DNA of 42,613 bases from JAHFUI01 sp041485905 (GCA_041485905.1 JBGPKK010000023.1:1-42613), one strand, 5' to 3'; shown: positions 24,961-32,930, counted from the first letter of the stretch. The notes: a model not told the origin generated them from the sequence alone. A program made the numbers and translations.

Positions 24961-27270
24961 TCAGTTTCTGAGGGTCTTCCCCGTTTTCAACGTGTACTGA
25001 ATGCGCTCGAGCGTCTTCGGCTCGCCACACAGCTTCAAGAACCCTTCGCGCTCGAGGTCGAGCAGGTACGTCTCGCTGACGGTCGTCTGGTGCGGCAGCG
25101 GTCCACCCGAGAGAATCGACGCCAGGACGCGGGCGACAACAGCGTCATGATCGCTGATGCGTCCCGCACGCCGCGCCAGGTGGACGCCGAGCTTGAGGGC
25201 GGCCAGGACGCCGTCGCCGCCGACAGCAATCGCGTTGCGCGGTGCAGGCTTGCGATATCCCTCGCGCACGCGCTCCAGCGCGAGCGCCTTGGCGTCCGCC
25301 ATCAGCCGCTCCCGGTTCATTGTGGTTTGATCGACGGGCCTCAGGAAACCAAGCCGACGGCCCTCGTCCGCGCTCGTGGAAACCCGGGCAAACCCGATCG
25401 TCTCGAAGGCACGCTGAACGAACGGCAGAAGATCCGCCTGCGCCGGCAGACCGTCGACCATCCGGGCCAGCATCTCCTTGGTGCCCCCGGCTGCGGGAAT
25501 AAGGCCGACGCCGACCTCCACCAGACCGATGTACGCCTCCGCCGCCGCCTGCACCCGATCCGAGTGGAGGATGATCTCGCAGCCGCCGCCGAGCGTGAGG
25601 CCGGCAGGACAAGACACGACCGGGACCTCCGCGTAGCGAAGCGCCTGCGTCGCCCCCTGGAACCCGCGAATCATCGCATCGACCTCATCCCAGTTGCCCT
25701 CCTGCGCCTCGAGCAGCAGCAGCATGAGGTTCGCGCCCACCGAGAAGTTCGGCGCCTCGTTGCCGACAACGAGGGCTTGAAAGTTTGCGGCGGCCTCCTT
25801 CACGCCCGCGTCCAGCATCTGAACCTGGTCGGCACCGATGGCGTTCATCTTCGAATGAAATTCGAGCGCGAGGACGCCGTCGCCCAGGTCCACGAGGCTC
25901 GCGCCGGGGTTGTGTCGAACGAGGGTCCGACGATCCTTTGCGGCTTTGAGAATCTGCAGACCAGGACCGGCGGGCGGTACGCCATCCTCGCGGAACCGAT
26001 TGCGGCCGGCGCGAATAACCTCGTCCACCAGAGGCGGAACTTCTGCGTGGTCCACCGCGCCGAGCACGTCGCGGACGCCTATCGCATCCCACGTCTCGAA
26101 CGGTCCCAGCTCCCAGCCGAAGCCCCATTTCATCGCACGATCCACATCGTCTATCGAATGCGCGATGGACAACGCGACGCGTGCCGTATACATCAACGTC
26201 GGTCCGAGCGTCTGCCGGAGAAACGCGCCAACCTTGTCCTTGCCCAGGAACAAGGTCCTGACCCTGACGCCGGCATCCTCTATGGCCCGCGCGGCATCGA
26301 GCGCCGGCAGCCGAGCGGGCAACTGCGCGCGATAGGTGAGCGTGGACGGATCGAGCGTCAGGATGTCCGACGGCCCCATTTCGGCTGCTGCCGAACCGCG
26401 CGGCCGCTCGCGCTTGTAAAAACCCTGGCCGGCCTTCTCGCCGATCCATCCCCGCTCGATCAGCGCGTCCACCAGTGAAGGAAGTCGAAAGACGGCACGC
26501 GTCTTCTCGTCTGGCAGACGGTCTGCCAGGTTTCGAGCGACGTGTCCGAGCACGTCGATACCTGCGATGTCCGCCGTGCGGAAGGTGGCGCTCTTCGGCC
26601 GGCCGAGTACGGGACCCGTGATCGCGTCGATCTCCTCGATCGTGTACTCCCCCGACTCGAGAGTATGGAGGACTTGAATCATGCCGAAGAGGGCGATGTG
26701 GTTCGCGATGAAGTTCGGCGTGTCCTGCGCGATCACCACGCCTTTGCCGAGGATGATGTCCGCAAACCGCGACACGCGATCAACGACATCCGGATCGGTG
26801 TCGGCGGTGGGAATGACCTCGAGGAGATGAAGGTAGCGCGGGGGATTGAAGAAGTGCGTCCCCAGCCAGTGGCGGCGAAAATCGTCGGTGCGGCCCACCG
26901 ATAACGCGGCGAGAGGAATGCCAGAGGTATTCGACGTGACGATGGTGCCCGCACGACGGACCGCATCGACGCGCTCGAGCAGCGATTGTTTGACGTCAGC
27001 CTGCTCGACCACCGCCTCGACGATCCAATCGACGTCGCCCAGTCGCGCAAGATCTTTATCGAAGCCGCCCGTTTCGATCAGCCGCGCGGCATCGGGCGTG
27101 AAGAACGGATCGGGCTTCAGGCCTCGTTGCCGCTTCAGGCCATCGCGCGCGATCGCCTCGGTCAGATCCAGCAACAACGCGGGGACGCCGGCATTCGCGA
27201 AGTGTGCCGCGATCTGCGCGCCCATCGTCCCCGCGCCAAGGACGGCGACGGATCGAATCGAGAAGGACAC
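24961..27270 (-). CDS. fadN: 3-hydroxyacyl-CoA dehydrogenase/enoyl-CoA hydratase fusion (FadN-like)
   Basis: A 769-residue beta-oxidation enzyme. The N-terminal half is an L-3-hydroxyacyl-CoA dehydrogenase: NAD site VAVLGAGTMGAQIAAHF (9-25), catalytic region GTHFFNPPRYLHLLEVI and NFIANHI. A second dehydrogenase C-terminal domain follows (about 325-420). The C-terminal half is an enoyl-CoA hydratase/isomerase domain with NFSVGANL and AGLTLGGGCEI. Domain order (dehydrogenase first) is that of FadN, not of the E. coli FadB protein. The GTG start at 27270 follows a possible TATCCT -10 box by 7 nt. It is the first gene of the leftward fad operon. Confidence 0.93.
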   Translation of the reverse strand: MSFSIRSVAVLGAGTMGAQIAAHFANAGVPALLLDLTEAIARDGLKRQRGLKPDPFFTPDAARLIETGGFDKDLARLGDVDWIVEAVVEQADVKQSLLERVDAVRRAGTIVTSNTSGIPLAALSVGRTDDFRRHWLGTHFFNPPRYLHLLEVIPTADTDPDVVDRVSRFADIILGKGVVIAQDTPNFIANHIALFGMIQVLHTLESGEYTIEEIDAITGPVLGRPKSATFRTADIAGIDVLGHVARNLADRLPDEKTRAVFRLPSLVDALIERGWIGEKAGQGFYKRERPRGSAAAEMGPSDILTLDPSTLTYRAQLPARLPALDAARAIEDAGVRVRTLFLGKDKVGAFLRQTLGPTLMYTARVALSIAHSIDDVDRAMKWGFGWELGPFETWDAIGVRDVLGAVDHAEVPPLVDEVIRAGRNRFREDGVPPAGPGLQILKAAKDRRTLVRHNPGASLVDLGDGVLALEFHSKMNAIGADQVQMLDAGVKEAAANFQALVVGNEAPNFSVGANLMLLLLEAQEGNWDEVDAMIRGFQGATQALRYAEVPVVSCPAGLTLGGGCEIILHSDRVQAAAEAYIGLVEVGVGLIPAAGGTKEMLARMVDGLPAQADLLPFVQRAFETIGFARVSTSADEGRRLGFLRPVDQTTMNRERLMADAKALALERVREGYRKPAPRNAIAVGGDGVLAALKLGVHLARRAGRISDHDAVVARVLASILSGGPLPHQTTVSETYLLDLEREGFLKLCGEPKTLERIQYTLKTGKTLRN

Positions 27271-27295
27271 AGACTTCAGGATACGTCAAGTGCTG

Positions 27296-27400
27296 CTGCC
27301 GGGTGCTCGATGCTCAATGCCGGTGGGGGTGCCAGGTGCTCAGTGCTTGGTGCCCGTGCAGGTGCCAGTGCTGAGTGCTCGATGCTGGTGCGGCACGACT
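27296..27400. repeat. GTGCTCA/GATGCTC word array, left arm
   Basis: A run of GTGCT/ATGCT words. Three exact matches pair with the right arm at 28505-28622: GATGCTCAATGC (27309-27320 with 28587-28598), GTGCTCAGTGCTT (27336-27348 with 28548-28560) and ATGCTGGTGCGG (27382-27393 with 28579-28590). The first two are nested as in a true inverted repeat. Confidence 0.75.
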
Positions 27401-27418
27401 GTTGCCTCCGCCCTGGGC

Positions 27419-27585
27419 ATGGGAGTAAGCCGATATCAAGGTCTCGAATGTTGGCAGCTGGCGAACAAATGAAGCGCGAAGTGTACGCGCTTGACAACTC
27501 GCCAGCTCGATCAGATCTCAAATTCCGCGATCAGATATTCGACTCCGCGCGATCGGGTACGCGGAACATCGCCGAGGGAGGCTGA
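27419..27585 (+). pseudogene. Four-helix-bundle (23S rRNA-intervening-sequence type) protein remnant
   Basis: SRYQGLECWQLANK is followed after a one-base shift by MKREVYALDNS, then LKFRDQIFDSARSGTRNIAEG and a stop. These blocks are the familiar start of the four-helix-bundle/S23 family. The frame is broken at about 27470, and the C-terminal half is absent after NIAEG. Confidence 0.72.
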
Positions 27586-27587
27586 TC

Positions 27588-27876
27588 AATCTCACCGGCG
27601 ACGTATCGGATCGTGAGCGCCGGGTCCTGGCTGCGAATACGTGGAGTTTTTCGGCGATCGTGTTCTGGGAGCTCGCCAGGCTGGCCGAGCTCGGTCGAAT
27701 CCATGTGGACCTGGATGACGCGGAGGTCGTCCGCACGCTGTCAGGTCTCCATGTCTGGCCACTGGACCTCGCCGTCAGCCTTCAGTCCACACGGCTCGAC
27801 TTCAACGGGGATCCCGCCGACGAGCTCATCGCCGCGACCAGCGTGATCCACAAGGTCCCGCTCCTGACACGCGATC
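27588..27876 (+). pseudogene. VapC-type PIN-domain toxin remnant, N-terminus lost
   Basis: The frame reads LTGDVSDRERRVLAAN, WSFSAIVFWELARLAELGRI and then DPADELIAATSVIHKVPLLTRDR. The second, third and fourth acidic residues of the PIN site are present, but the N-terminal strand with the first aspartate is missing. No antitoxin gene precedes it. After LLTRDR the sequence becomes the complement of the neighbouring membrane-protein gene. Confidence 0.72.
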
Positions 27877-28303
27877 GCAATGACGTGCCACGCCACATAG
27901 AGCACGCCACCCGCCACTAAGGCTCTAAACTGCAAGTGTCCGAGTCTGTTCGCGCGCTCAGAATTGCTCTCCATCGCCCCTTGAATGCCTGCACTGGCAG
28001 CCTCGATCATTTGCGGATGGTTGCCCGCTCTCGGATGCTCGCCCGCCTGCACTTTGAGGAGCTCGGCGTTTGCATAGAGGGTGCTGTTGATGTAAGCCAC
28101 ATGCCGGCACCCGAAGAAAAACTGAGCCCCGACGTCACCACAGCGAGGCCGAGTGGAGCCTGTGACCAAGCCAACTTTGTGGTTTGCGTTTGGTTCGCCG
28201 CGAGAGCAATGCCCGCACCGGCCGCCGCGAGAAGGAAGTAGGTGTACTTGTCCTGGGAGTCGCGCAGGATCTTGTAGAAGTCGCGTTGTAGCTCCGACGC
28301 CAT
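27877..28303 (-). pseudogene. Small membrane protein gene, frameshifted at an A-run and cut at its 3' end
   Basis: The first part, from an ATG at 28303, reads MASELQRDFYKILRD and YFLLAAAGAGIALAAN, ending with a second hydrophobic stretch to GLSF. In the next frame it continues FFGCRHVAYINSTLYANAELL and ends with ALVAGGVLYVAWHVIAIA. One extra T on the minus strand in the run at 28117-28121 would restore a single chain with three membrane segments. The 3' end runs into the VapC remnant. It resembles an uncharacterised family; no function is known to me. Confidence 0.62.
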
Positions 28304-28504
28304 CTTGCCTTCCCCTCTCCCCTGTGTCCGCCGAACGTTGTGTGTGTGGACGGCGCCAACTGCCGTTACGCGCTGCGAACACGTCCACGCGCCTGCACCC
28401 AGACGGTCTCGCGTGAGGCCATTCTGCTCGGGGTCCGTGACAATACCCGTGACGGCTGGCTTCTGCAGTGCCGAACGATGTGCGTCCGGGCCCGGCTAGA
28501 CGAA

Positions 28505-28622
28505 GCAATCAGCACGAAGCACGAGCATCCGCACGAGCATGAGCACGAAGCACTGAGCACGAGCATCCGTGCGCGCATCCGCACCAGCATTGAGCATCAG
28601 CACCCAGCACCAGCACGCGATC
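28505..28622. repeat. GAGCAC/AGCATC word array, right arm
   Basis: The inverted partner of 27296-27400, built from GAGCACGA, GAGCATCC and CAGCACC words; it ends just before the E1 stop codon. The stretch 28304-28504 between it and the membrane-protein gene holds no recognisable gene. Confidence 0.75.
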
Positions 28623-28627
28623 AGGGC

Positions 28628-30805
28628 TTAGTATTTCGCCGTCTCGTGAATGGCTTTCAGGACGTCGGCCGTTTGCGGAAGGATTGCCTCCTCGAGGTCG
28701 GGGTTGTACGCGACGGGCGTATCGAGGGCGCCGACGCGTCTGACCGGCGCATCGAGGTACTCGAAGAGATCGCTCGCGATCCGCGCGGCGATCTCGGCGC
28801 CGAATCCGCACGTCAACTGATCTTCGTGCGCGATGACGACGCGGTTGGTGCGCTTGACCTGGACGGCGATGGCCTCCCAGTCGTACGGCGCGATCGTACG
28901 AAGATCCAGCACCGCGACGCTGATGCCATCCTTCTGCGCTTGATGCGCGGCGACCATGGTCCGCTGGACGAGCGCGCCCCAGGTGACCACGAGCACGTCG
29001 GTCCCTTCCCGGGTGAGGCTCGCTTTGCCAAACGGGATCATGAAGTCTTTGCCGGGATACTCGGCCTTGTTGTACGTCTGCCGATACAGGTGCTTGTGTT
29101 CGAGAAACAACACGGGATCGTCACAGCGAATCGCGGTGCGCAGCAGGCCGGCGGCGTCCATCGCATTGGACGGAAACACGACGCGGATACCCGGGCAGTG
29201 CGCGAAGATGCTCTCGCCCGACTGGCTGTGATACGGCCCGCCGCCGCGCAGGTAGCCGCCAATCGCCGTGCGGATCACCATCGGGCATGAGTAGTTGTTG
29301 CCCGAGCGGTAGCGCATCATCGACATCTCATCGCGCAGCTGCATCATCGCCGGCCAGATGTAGTCGAAGAACTGGATCTCGACAACCGGCTTGAGCCCGC
29401 GGAGCGCCATGCCCACGCCGCGCCCGATGATGTTGGCCTCGGCCAGCGGCGAATTGAACACGCGATCGTCGCCGTACAGCCGCTGCAGACCGTGGGTGAG
29501 CTTGAACACGCCGCCCTTACCGGGGACGACGGCCAGCGCGTCCTTCCGGCTCGCGTCCGCGACGTCTTCGCCGAAGACGATGATGCGCGGGTTGTGCGCC
29601 ATTTCGTCCTTGAGCGTGCGATTGATCGCCGCCACCATCGTGTCAGGCTTGCCGTCGGGCTGCGCGGGCGTCTCGAACGCGGAAGAGGTGGGGTCCACGT
29701 CGGGCGAGTACACCCAGAGCGCCGCAGTGTCTCTGGCGGGCTGCGGCGCTTGAAGGGCCTCGAGCACGGCCGCGTTGATCTCTCGCTCCACGTCTTCCAG
29801 CGCCGCCGCGATGTCGCGATCGGTCGCCAGCCCGTTGCTCTTCAGGAACTCGACAAAGCGCGTGAGGGGATCGCGACGGGCTTCCGCCTCGCGTTCCGCC
29901 GGCGGTTTGTACAGCCGCTCATCGTCGGTCTGAGAATGCGAGTACGGACGAATGCACCGCGCGTGGACGAAGGCCGGGCCCTTGCGGGCGCGGACGTAGG
30001 CCGCCGCCGTGCGCATGGCGCGCAGGCTCGCCAGAAAATCCGTGCCGTCGATCGAATCGACGTGCAGCCCGGGAAACGACCGCACGAGGCGCGAGATATC
30101 GCCGCCCGGCGTCTGGAATTCGACGGGCACCGAAATCGCGTAGCCGTTGTCTTCGATCAGAAACAGAACCGGCAGGCGTCGCACGCACGTGGTGCTGAGC
30201 GCCTCCCAGAATTCGCCTTCGCTCGTCGCGCCCTCGCCAAGCGACGTGAACACCACTTCGTCGGCATGAAAGCGCGACGCGCGGTCCTCGATCTCCGCGA
30301 CGCGGCTGTAGATGAGGCTGGCGTCCGCCGCGCCGACCGCGTGCAGGACCTGCGTGCCGGTGGGGCTCGATCCCGAGACGATGTTGAGCGCTTTGTCAGC
30401 CCAGTGCGAAGGCATCTGACGGCCGCCAGAGCTCGGATCGCTGCTGCTGCCGACGCCGGCCAGCAGCATCTCGAGCGGCGTCACGCCCAACTGCAGGCAC
30501 AACGCGCGGTCGCGGTAGTACGGAAAAAACCAGTCGTAGGCTGGCCTCAGCGCGAGGCCGGCTGCCACCTGGATCGCCTCGTGGCCGGCGCCGCTGATCT
30601 GAAAGAAGATTCTGCTTTGATGTTTGAGCTGGATCTCCTTGTCGTCGAGCTTGCGCGACAGGAGCATGGTGCGATGCGCGCGCAGGAGGGCGTCGCGATC
30701 CAGCCCGTCAAAGATCACACCGCTCGATTGACTCGCGGCGCTCGATTGACTCGCGGGGCTCGATTGGCCCGCGGTCTCGCTGCCGTTGACGACAGACGAC
30801 TTCAT
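28628..30805 (-). CDS. Fused alpha/beta E1 subunit of a 2-oxoacid dehydrogenase complex
   Basis: A thiamine-diphosphate enzyme of 725 residues joining E1-alpha and E1-beta, which decarboxylates 2-oxoacids (probably branched-chain) and passes the acyl group to E2. The alpha part (about 30-375) has GAGHEAIQ (72-79), FPYYRDR and the TPP/Mg block GEGATSEGEFWEAL ending IEDN (190-220), with GEG in place of the usual GDG. The beta part (about 400-725) has FGEDVAD, FNSPLAE, ALRGLKPVVEIQF and LEHKHLYR. No E2 or E3 gene is nearby. The N-terminal tail is rich in SSQ because three 18-bp repeats encode it. A -10 box lies 8 nt before the ATG. Confidence 0.9.
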   Translation of the reverse strand: MKSSVVNGSETAGQSSPASQSSAASQSSGVIFDGLDRDALLRAHRTMLLSRKLDDKEIQLKHQSRIFFQISGAGHEAIQVAAGLALRPAYDWFFPYYRDRALCLQLGVTPLEMLLAGVGSSSDPSSGGRQMPSHWADKALNIVSGSSPTGTQVLHAVGAADASLIYSRVAEIEDRASRFHADEVVFTSLGEGATSEGEFWEALSTTCVRRLPVLFLIEDNGYAISVPVEFQTPGGDISRLVRSFPGLHVDSIDGTDFLASLRAMRTAAAYVRARKGPAFVHARCIRPYSHSQTDDERLYKPPAEREAEARRDPLTRFVEFLKSNGLATDRDIAAALEDVEREINAAVLEALQAPQPARDTAALWVYSPDVDPTSSAFETPAQPDGKPDTMVAAINRTLKDEMAHNPRIIVFGEDVADASRKDALAVVPGKGGVFKLTHGLQRLYGDDRVFNSPLAEANIIGRGVGMALRGLKPVVEIQFFDYIWPAMMQLRDEMSMMRYRSGNNYSCPMVIRTAIGGYLRGGGPYHSQSGESIFAHCPGIRVVFPSNAMDAAGLLRTAIRCDDPVLFLEHKHLYRQTYNKAEYPGKDFMIPFGKASLTREGTDVLVVTWGALVQRTMVAAHQAQKDGISVAVLDLRTIAPYDWEAIAVQVKRTNRVVIAHEDQLTCGFGAEIAARIASDLFEYLDAPVRRVGALDTPVAYNPDLEEAILPQTADVLKAIHETAKY
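30722..30775. repeat. Three tandem 18-bp repeats in the E1 N-terminus
   Basis: GCTCGATTGACTCGCGGC is repeated at 30740 with one change and at 30758 with a few. The repeats keep the frame and encode a Ser/Gln/Ala-rich tail. Confidence 0.85.
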
Positions 30806-30813
30806 CCGCGCGA

Positions 30814-30819
30814 ATTATA
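30814..30819 (-). promoter_or_regulatory. -10 box TATAAT of the E1 gene
   Basis: On the minus strand TATAAT ends 8 nt before the ATG at 30805, predicting a leaderless or nearly leaderless mRNA. Confidence 0.55.
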
Positions 30820-30836
30820 GCATCCGGGACGGATGG

Positions 30837-30842
30837 TATATT
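30837..30842 (+). promoter_or_regulatory. -10 box TATATT of the cupin gene
   Basis: TATATT lies 11 nt before the ATG at 30854. It overlaps the alternative upstream ATG at 30833, which argues for the downstream start. It lies back to back with the E1 promoter. Confidence 0.5.
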
Positions 30843-30853
30843 CTCGTGCCAGC

Positions 30854-31216
30854 ATGAGCACTCGGACCGTCCGGCTCCATCGCTGGGACGAAATTGCCCT
30901 CGAAAAGGTCACCGAAATGGTGTCGCGCAAGATCGTCACCGGCGACCGCGAGATGCTGGCGCAGGTGTACTTGAAGCGCGGCTGCCTGGTGCCCATGCAC
31001 TCGCACGAAAGCGAGCAGATGACCTACATCCTGCAAGGCGCCCTCAAGTTCGTCATCGGCGGCGAGGAGATCACCGTGCGTGAGGGTGAAGTGCTGCACA
31101 TCCCCTCGGCCGTCGAGCATCAGGCCGAAGCGCTCGAAGACACCTTCGAGCTCGACGTGTTCAGCCCGATTCGGCAGGACTGGCTGGATCATACGGATGA
31201 CTACTTCGGGCGATGA
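30854..31216 (+). CDS. Single-domain cupin protein
   Basis: A 120-residue small beta-barrel metalloprotein. The cupin metal ligands are visible as His49, His51 and Glu55 in MHSHESEQ, and His89 in SAVEHQ. The fold blocks LQGALKFVIGGEE and VREGEVLHIPS are typical. Function is unknown; cupins of this size may be enzymes (for example sugar-lyase or dioxygenase) or sensors. It is divergent from the E1 gene and stands before lemA. Confidence 0.85.
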   Translation: MSTRTVRLHRWDEIALEKVTEMVSRKIVTGDREMLAQVYLKRGCLVPMHSHESEQMTYILQGALKFVIGGEEITVREGEVLHIPSAVEHQAEALEDTFELDVFSPIRQDWLDHTDDYFGR

Positions 31217-31224
31217 AATCACTT

Positions 31225-31252
31225 GTGGCGCAGGACTCAGGTCCTGCGCTAC
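31225..31252. repeat. REP-like hairpin GCGCAGGAC-tcag-GTCCTGCGC
   Basis: A perfect 9-bp stem with a TCAG loop, extended by three more pairs (one G-T). It shares GTGGCGCAG with the element at 11281. It lies 9 nt after the cupin stop, without a T-run. Confidence 0.75.
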
Positions 31253-31278
31253 GGCGGGGCTGAGAGAGAGGGGACGAG

Positions 31279-31839
31279 ATGATTGGCATCGTACTGATCG
31301 TTGTGCTGGCGGCGCTCGTGCTGTGGGCGGTTGCCAGCTACAACCGGCTGGTGGGCATGCGGAACCAGGTCTTGAACGGCTGGCGCCAGATCGATGTGCA
31401 GCTGAAACGCCGCCACGATCTGATCCCGAATCTCGTGAACGCCGTGCGCGGGTCGATGGACTTCGAGCGCGACACGCTCACCAGTGTGATGGAAGCCCGC
31501 GCGAAGGCGCTGACCGCGAGCGGGCCGGCGGACGCGGCGCAGAAGGAAGGTCAGCTCTCGCAGGCGCTGGGCCGTCTTCTGGCCGTGGCCGAGAACTATC
31601 CGACGCTCAAGTCGAACGAGAACGTCAGGATGCTGCAGGAGGAACTGTCGGCGACCGAGAACAAGGTCGGGTTCGCGCGGCAGTTCTATAACGACATCGC
31701 CACCAAGTTCAACACCGCCCAGCAGGTGTTTCCCGCCGCCCTCGTTGCCTCGACGCTTGGATTCAAGCCGGCGGAGCTCTTCGAGATCACCGACCAGGCA
31801 GACCGCGTGGTTCCGGTTGTGGATCTCACGCATAAGTAA
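31279..31839 (+). CDS. lemA: LemA family protein
   Basis: A 186-residue membrane-anchored coiled-coil protein. It has an N-terminal membrane segment (1-20), then the hallmark NRLVGMRNQVLNGWRQIDVQ and RRHDLIPNLVNAVRG, and a helical bundle. A GAGGGGA ribosome-binding site precedes the ATG. LemA proteins often sit beside HtpX-like M48 proteases, as here, and are thought to work with them in envelope quality control; the precise function is not established. Confidence 0.92.
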   Translation: MIGIVLIVVLAALVLWAVASYNRLVGMRNQVLNGWRQIDVQLKRRHDLIPNLVNAVRGSMDFERDTLTSVMEARAKALTASGPADAAQKEGQLSQALGRLLAVAENYPTLKSNENVRMLQEELSATENKVGFARQFYNDIATKFNTAQQVFPAALVASTLGFKPAELFEITDQADRVVPVVDLTHK

Positions 31840-31847
31840 CGCCTATC

Positions 31848-31933
31848 AACACAAAGGACACGAAGGACACAAAGGCTAGAGCCGCAGAGAATCTTCCTTT
31901 GTGTCCGCTGTGTCCTTGGTGTCCTTTGTGTTT
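31848..31933. repeat. GTGTCCTT word array with inverted arms between lemA and the M48 gene
   Basis: ACACAAAGGACAC (31849-31861) is the exact complement of GTGTCCTTTGTGT (31919-31931), with further pairing words between. The right arm ends 7 nt before the M48 start codon. The stop-free frame through it would add a short extension to the protease, which I do not accept. Confidence 0.8.
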
Positions 31934-31939
31934 ATTCCG

Positions 31940-32929
31940 ATGAACCTCTACGAGCAGCAGACCGCCAACCGCCACAGGACGTGGCTGATCATCTTCGCCT
32001 TCGTGGCGTTCCTGTTCGTCCTCGGTCTCGGATTCGACGCGTTCTATCTGGGCACGGCCGGCGGGTTCGTCCCGGTCGGCTCCGTGATGGCGCTGGGCGT
32101 CGGTTCCGCTTCGGCGCTGGCCAGTTACTTCGGCGGCGACCGCGCCGTGCTGCTGGCCACTGGTGCGCAACCGTTGGCGGACGTGGCGGCGTCCGCCACC
32201 GAGGCCGACAAGCTCAAGCTTCGTCAGCTCGACAACGTCGTCGACGAGATGGCGATCGCGGCGGGGTTGCCGCGGCCCCCGGTGTATGTCGTGCCCGATT
32301 CCGATCCGAACGCGTTTGCGACCGGGCGCGATCCCGCGCATGCATCGCTCGCCGTCACCCGCGGGTTGCTCGACACGCTCGATCGCGACGAGCTGCAAGG
32401 CGTCGTGGCCCACGAGATGAGTCATATCCGCAATCTCGACGTCCGCGTCATGACTCTCGTCGCCGCGCTGGTCGGGGGCGTGGCGCTGCTCTCTGACTGG
32501 GCGCGGCGCGGGATGATGTGGGGCGGCGGTTCGCGCCGTGGACGCGGCGACGACCGGGGCGGCGGCGGCATCGCCGGGATCGCGTTCTTCGTGCTCTGGA
32601 TCATCGCCATCATGCTGGCGCCGCTGATGGCGCAGGCGCTCGCCATGCTGGTGTCGCGAAAGCGCGAGTACCTGGCGGATGCGTCGGGCGCGGAATTAAC
32701 GAGAAATCCGATTGGACTGGCTCACGCGCTGGAGAAGATCGAGTCGGCTGTTGCGCCGACGCGCGCCATCAACCGTGGCAGTGCGCACATGTGCATTGCA
32801 GATCCGCTCGGCCGGCAGGTGAATGTGCGGGAAGGCCGCTGGTCCGACATCTTCGCGTCGCACCCGCCGATGACGGCGCGGATTGCGGCGCTCAAGGAGA
32901 TGGCGTTCGAAGGCGCGAGGAACGTGTGA
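31940..32929 (+). CDS. M48-family metalloprotease (HtpX-like)
   Basis: An integral membrane zinc protease of 329 residues. Two membrane segments are at the N-terminus (about 14-36 and 43-63), the active site is HEMSH (158-162), more membrane helices surround 170-225, and the third zinc ligand is probably the glutamate in KREYLADASG. Related HtpX proteins degrade misfolded membrane proteins. Its position beside lemA is the standard pairing. The ATG at 31940 is preferred over an upstream in-frame start that would consist only of repeat sequence. It converges with the rhomboid gene, whose stop is 1 nt away. Confidence 0.9.
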   Translation: MNLYEQQTANRHRTWLIIFAFVAFLFVLGLGFDAFYLGTAGGFVPVGSVMALGVGSASALASYFGGDRAVLLATGAQPLADVAASATEADKLKLRQLDNVVDEMAIAAGLPRPPVYVVPDSDPNAFATGRDPAHASLAVTRGLLDTLDRDELQGVVAHEMSHIRNLDVRVMTLVAALVGGVALLSDWARRGMMWGGGSRRGRGDDRGGGGIAGIAFFVLWIIAIMLAPLMAQALAMLVSRKREYLADASGAELTRNPIGLAHALEKIESAVAPTRAINRGSAHMCIADPLGRQVNVREGRWSDIFASHPPMTARIAALKEMAFEGARNV

Positions 32930-32930
32930 T

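Noticed and set aside
24901..26478. Long open frame of 525 codons opposite fadN
   Set aside because: It lies wholly antisense to a clearly recognised gene, has biased Arg-rich composition, and arises from GC-rich codon structure.
28320..28480. GCCGAAC...GTTACGC sequences considered as integron attC sites
   Set aside because: The core sites do not fit RYYYAAC/GTTRRRY, and no integrase gene or ordered cassettes were seen.
31225..31252. Hairpin after the cupin gene as an intrinsic terminator
   Set aside because: The stem is strong but followed by GC-rich sequence without T residues; it fits the dispersed REP-like family better.
31901..31939. N-terminal extension of the M48 protease
   Set aside because: It would consist only of translated word-array sequence; the ATG at 31940 gives the usual N-terminus.
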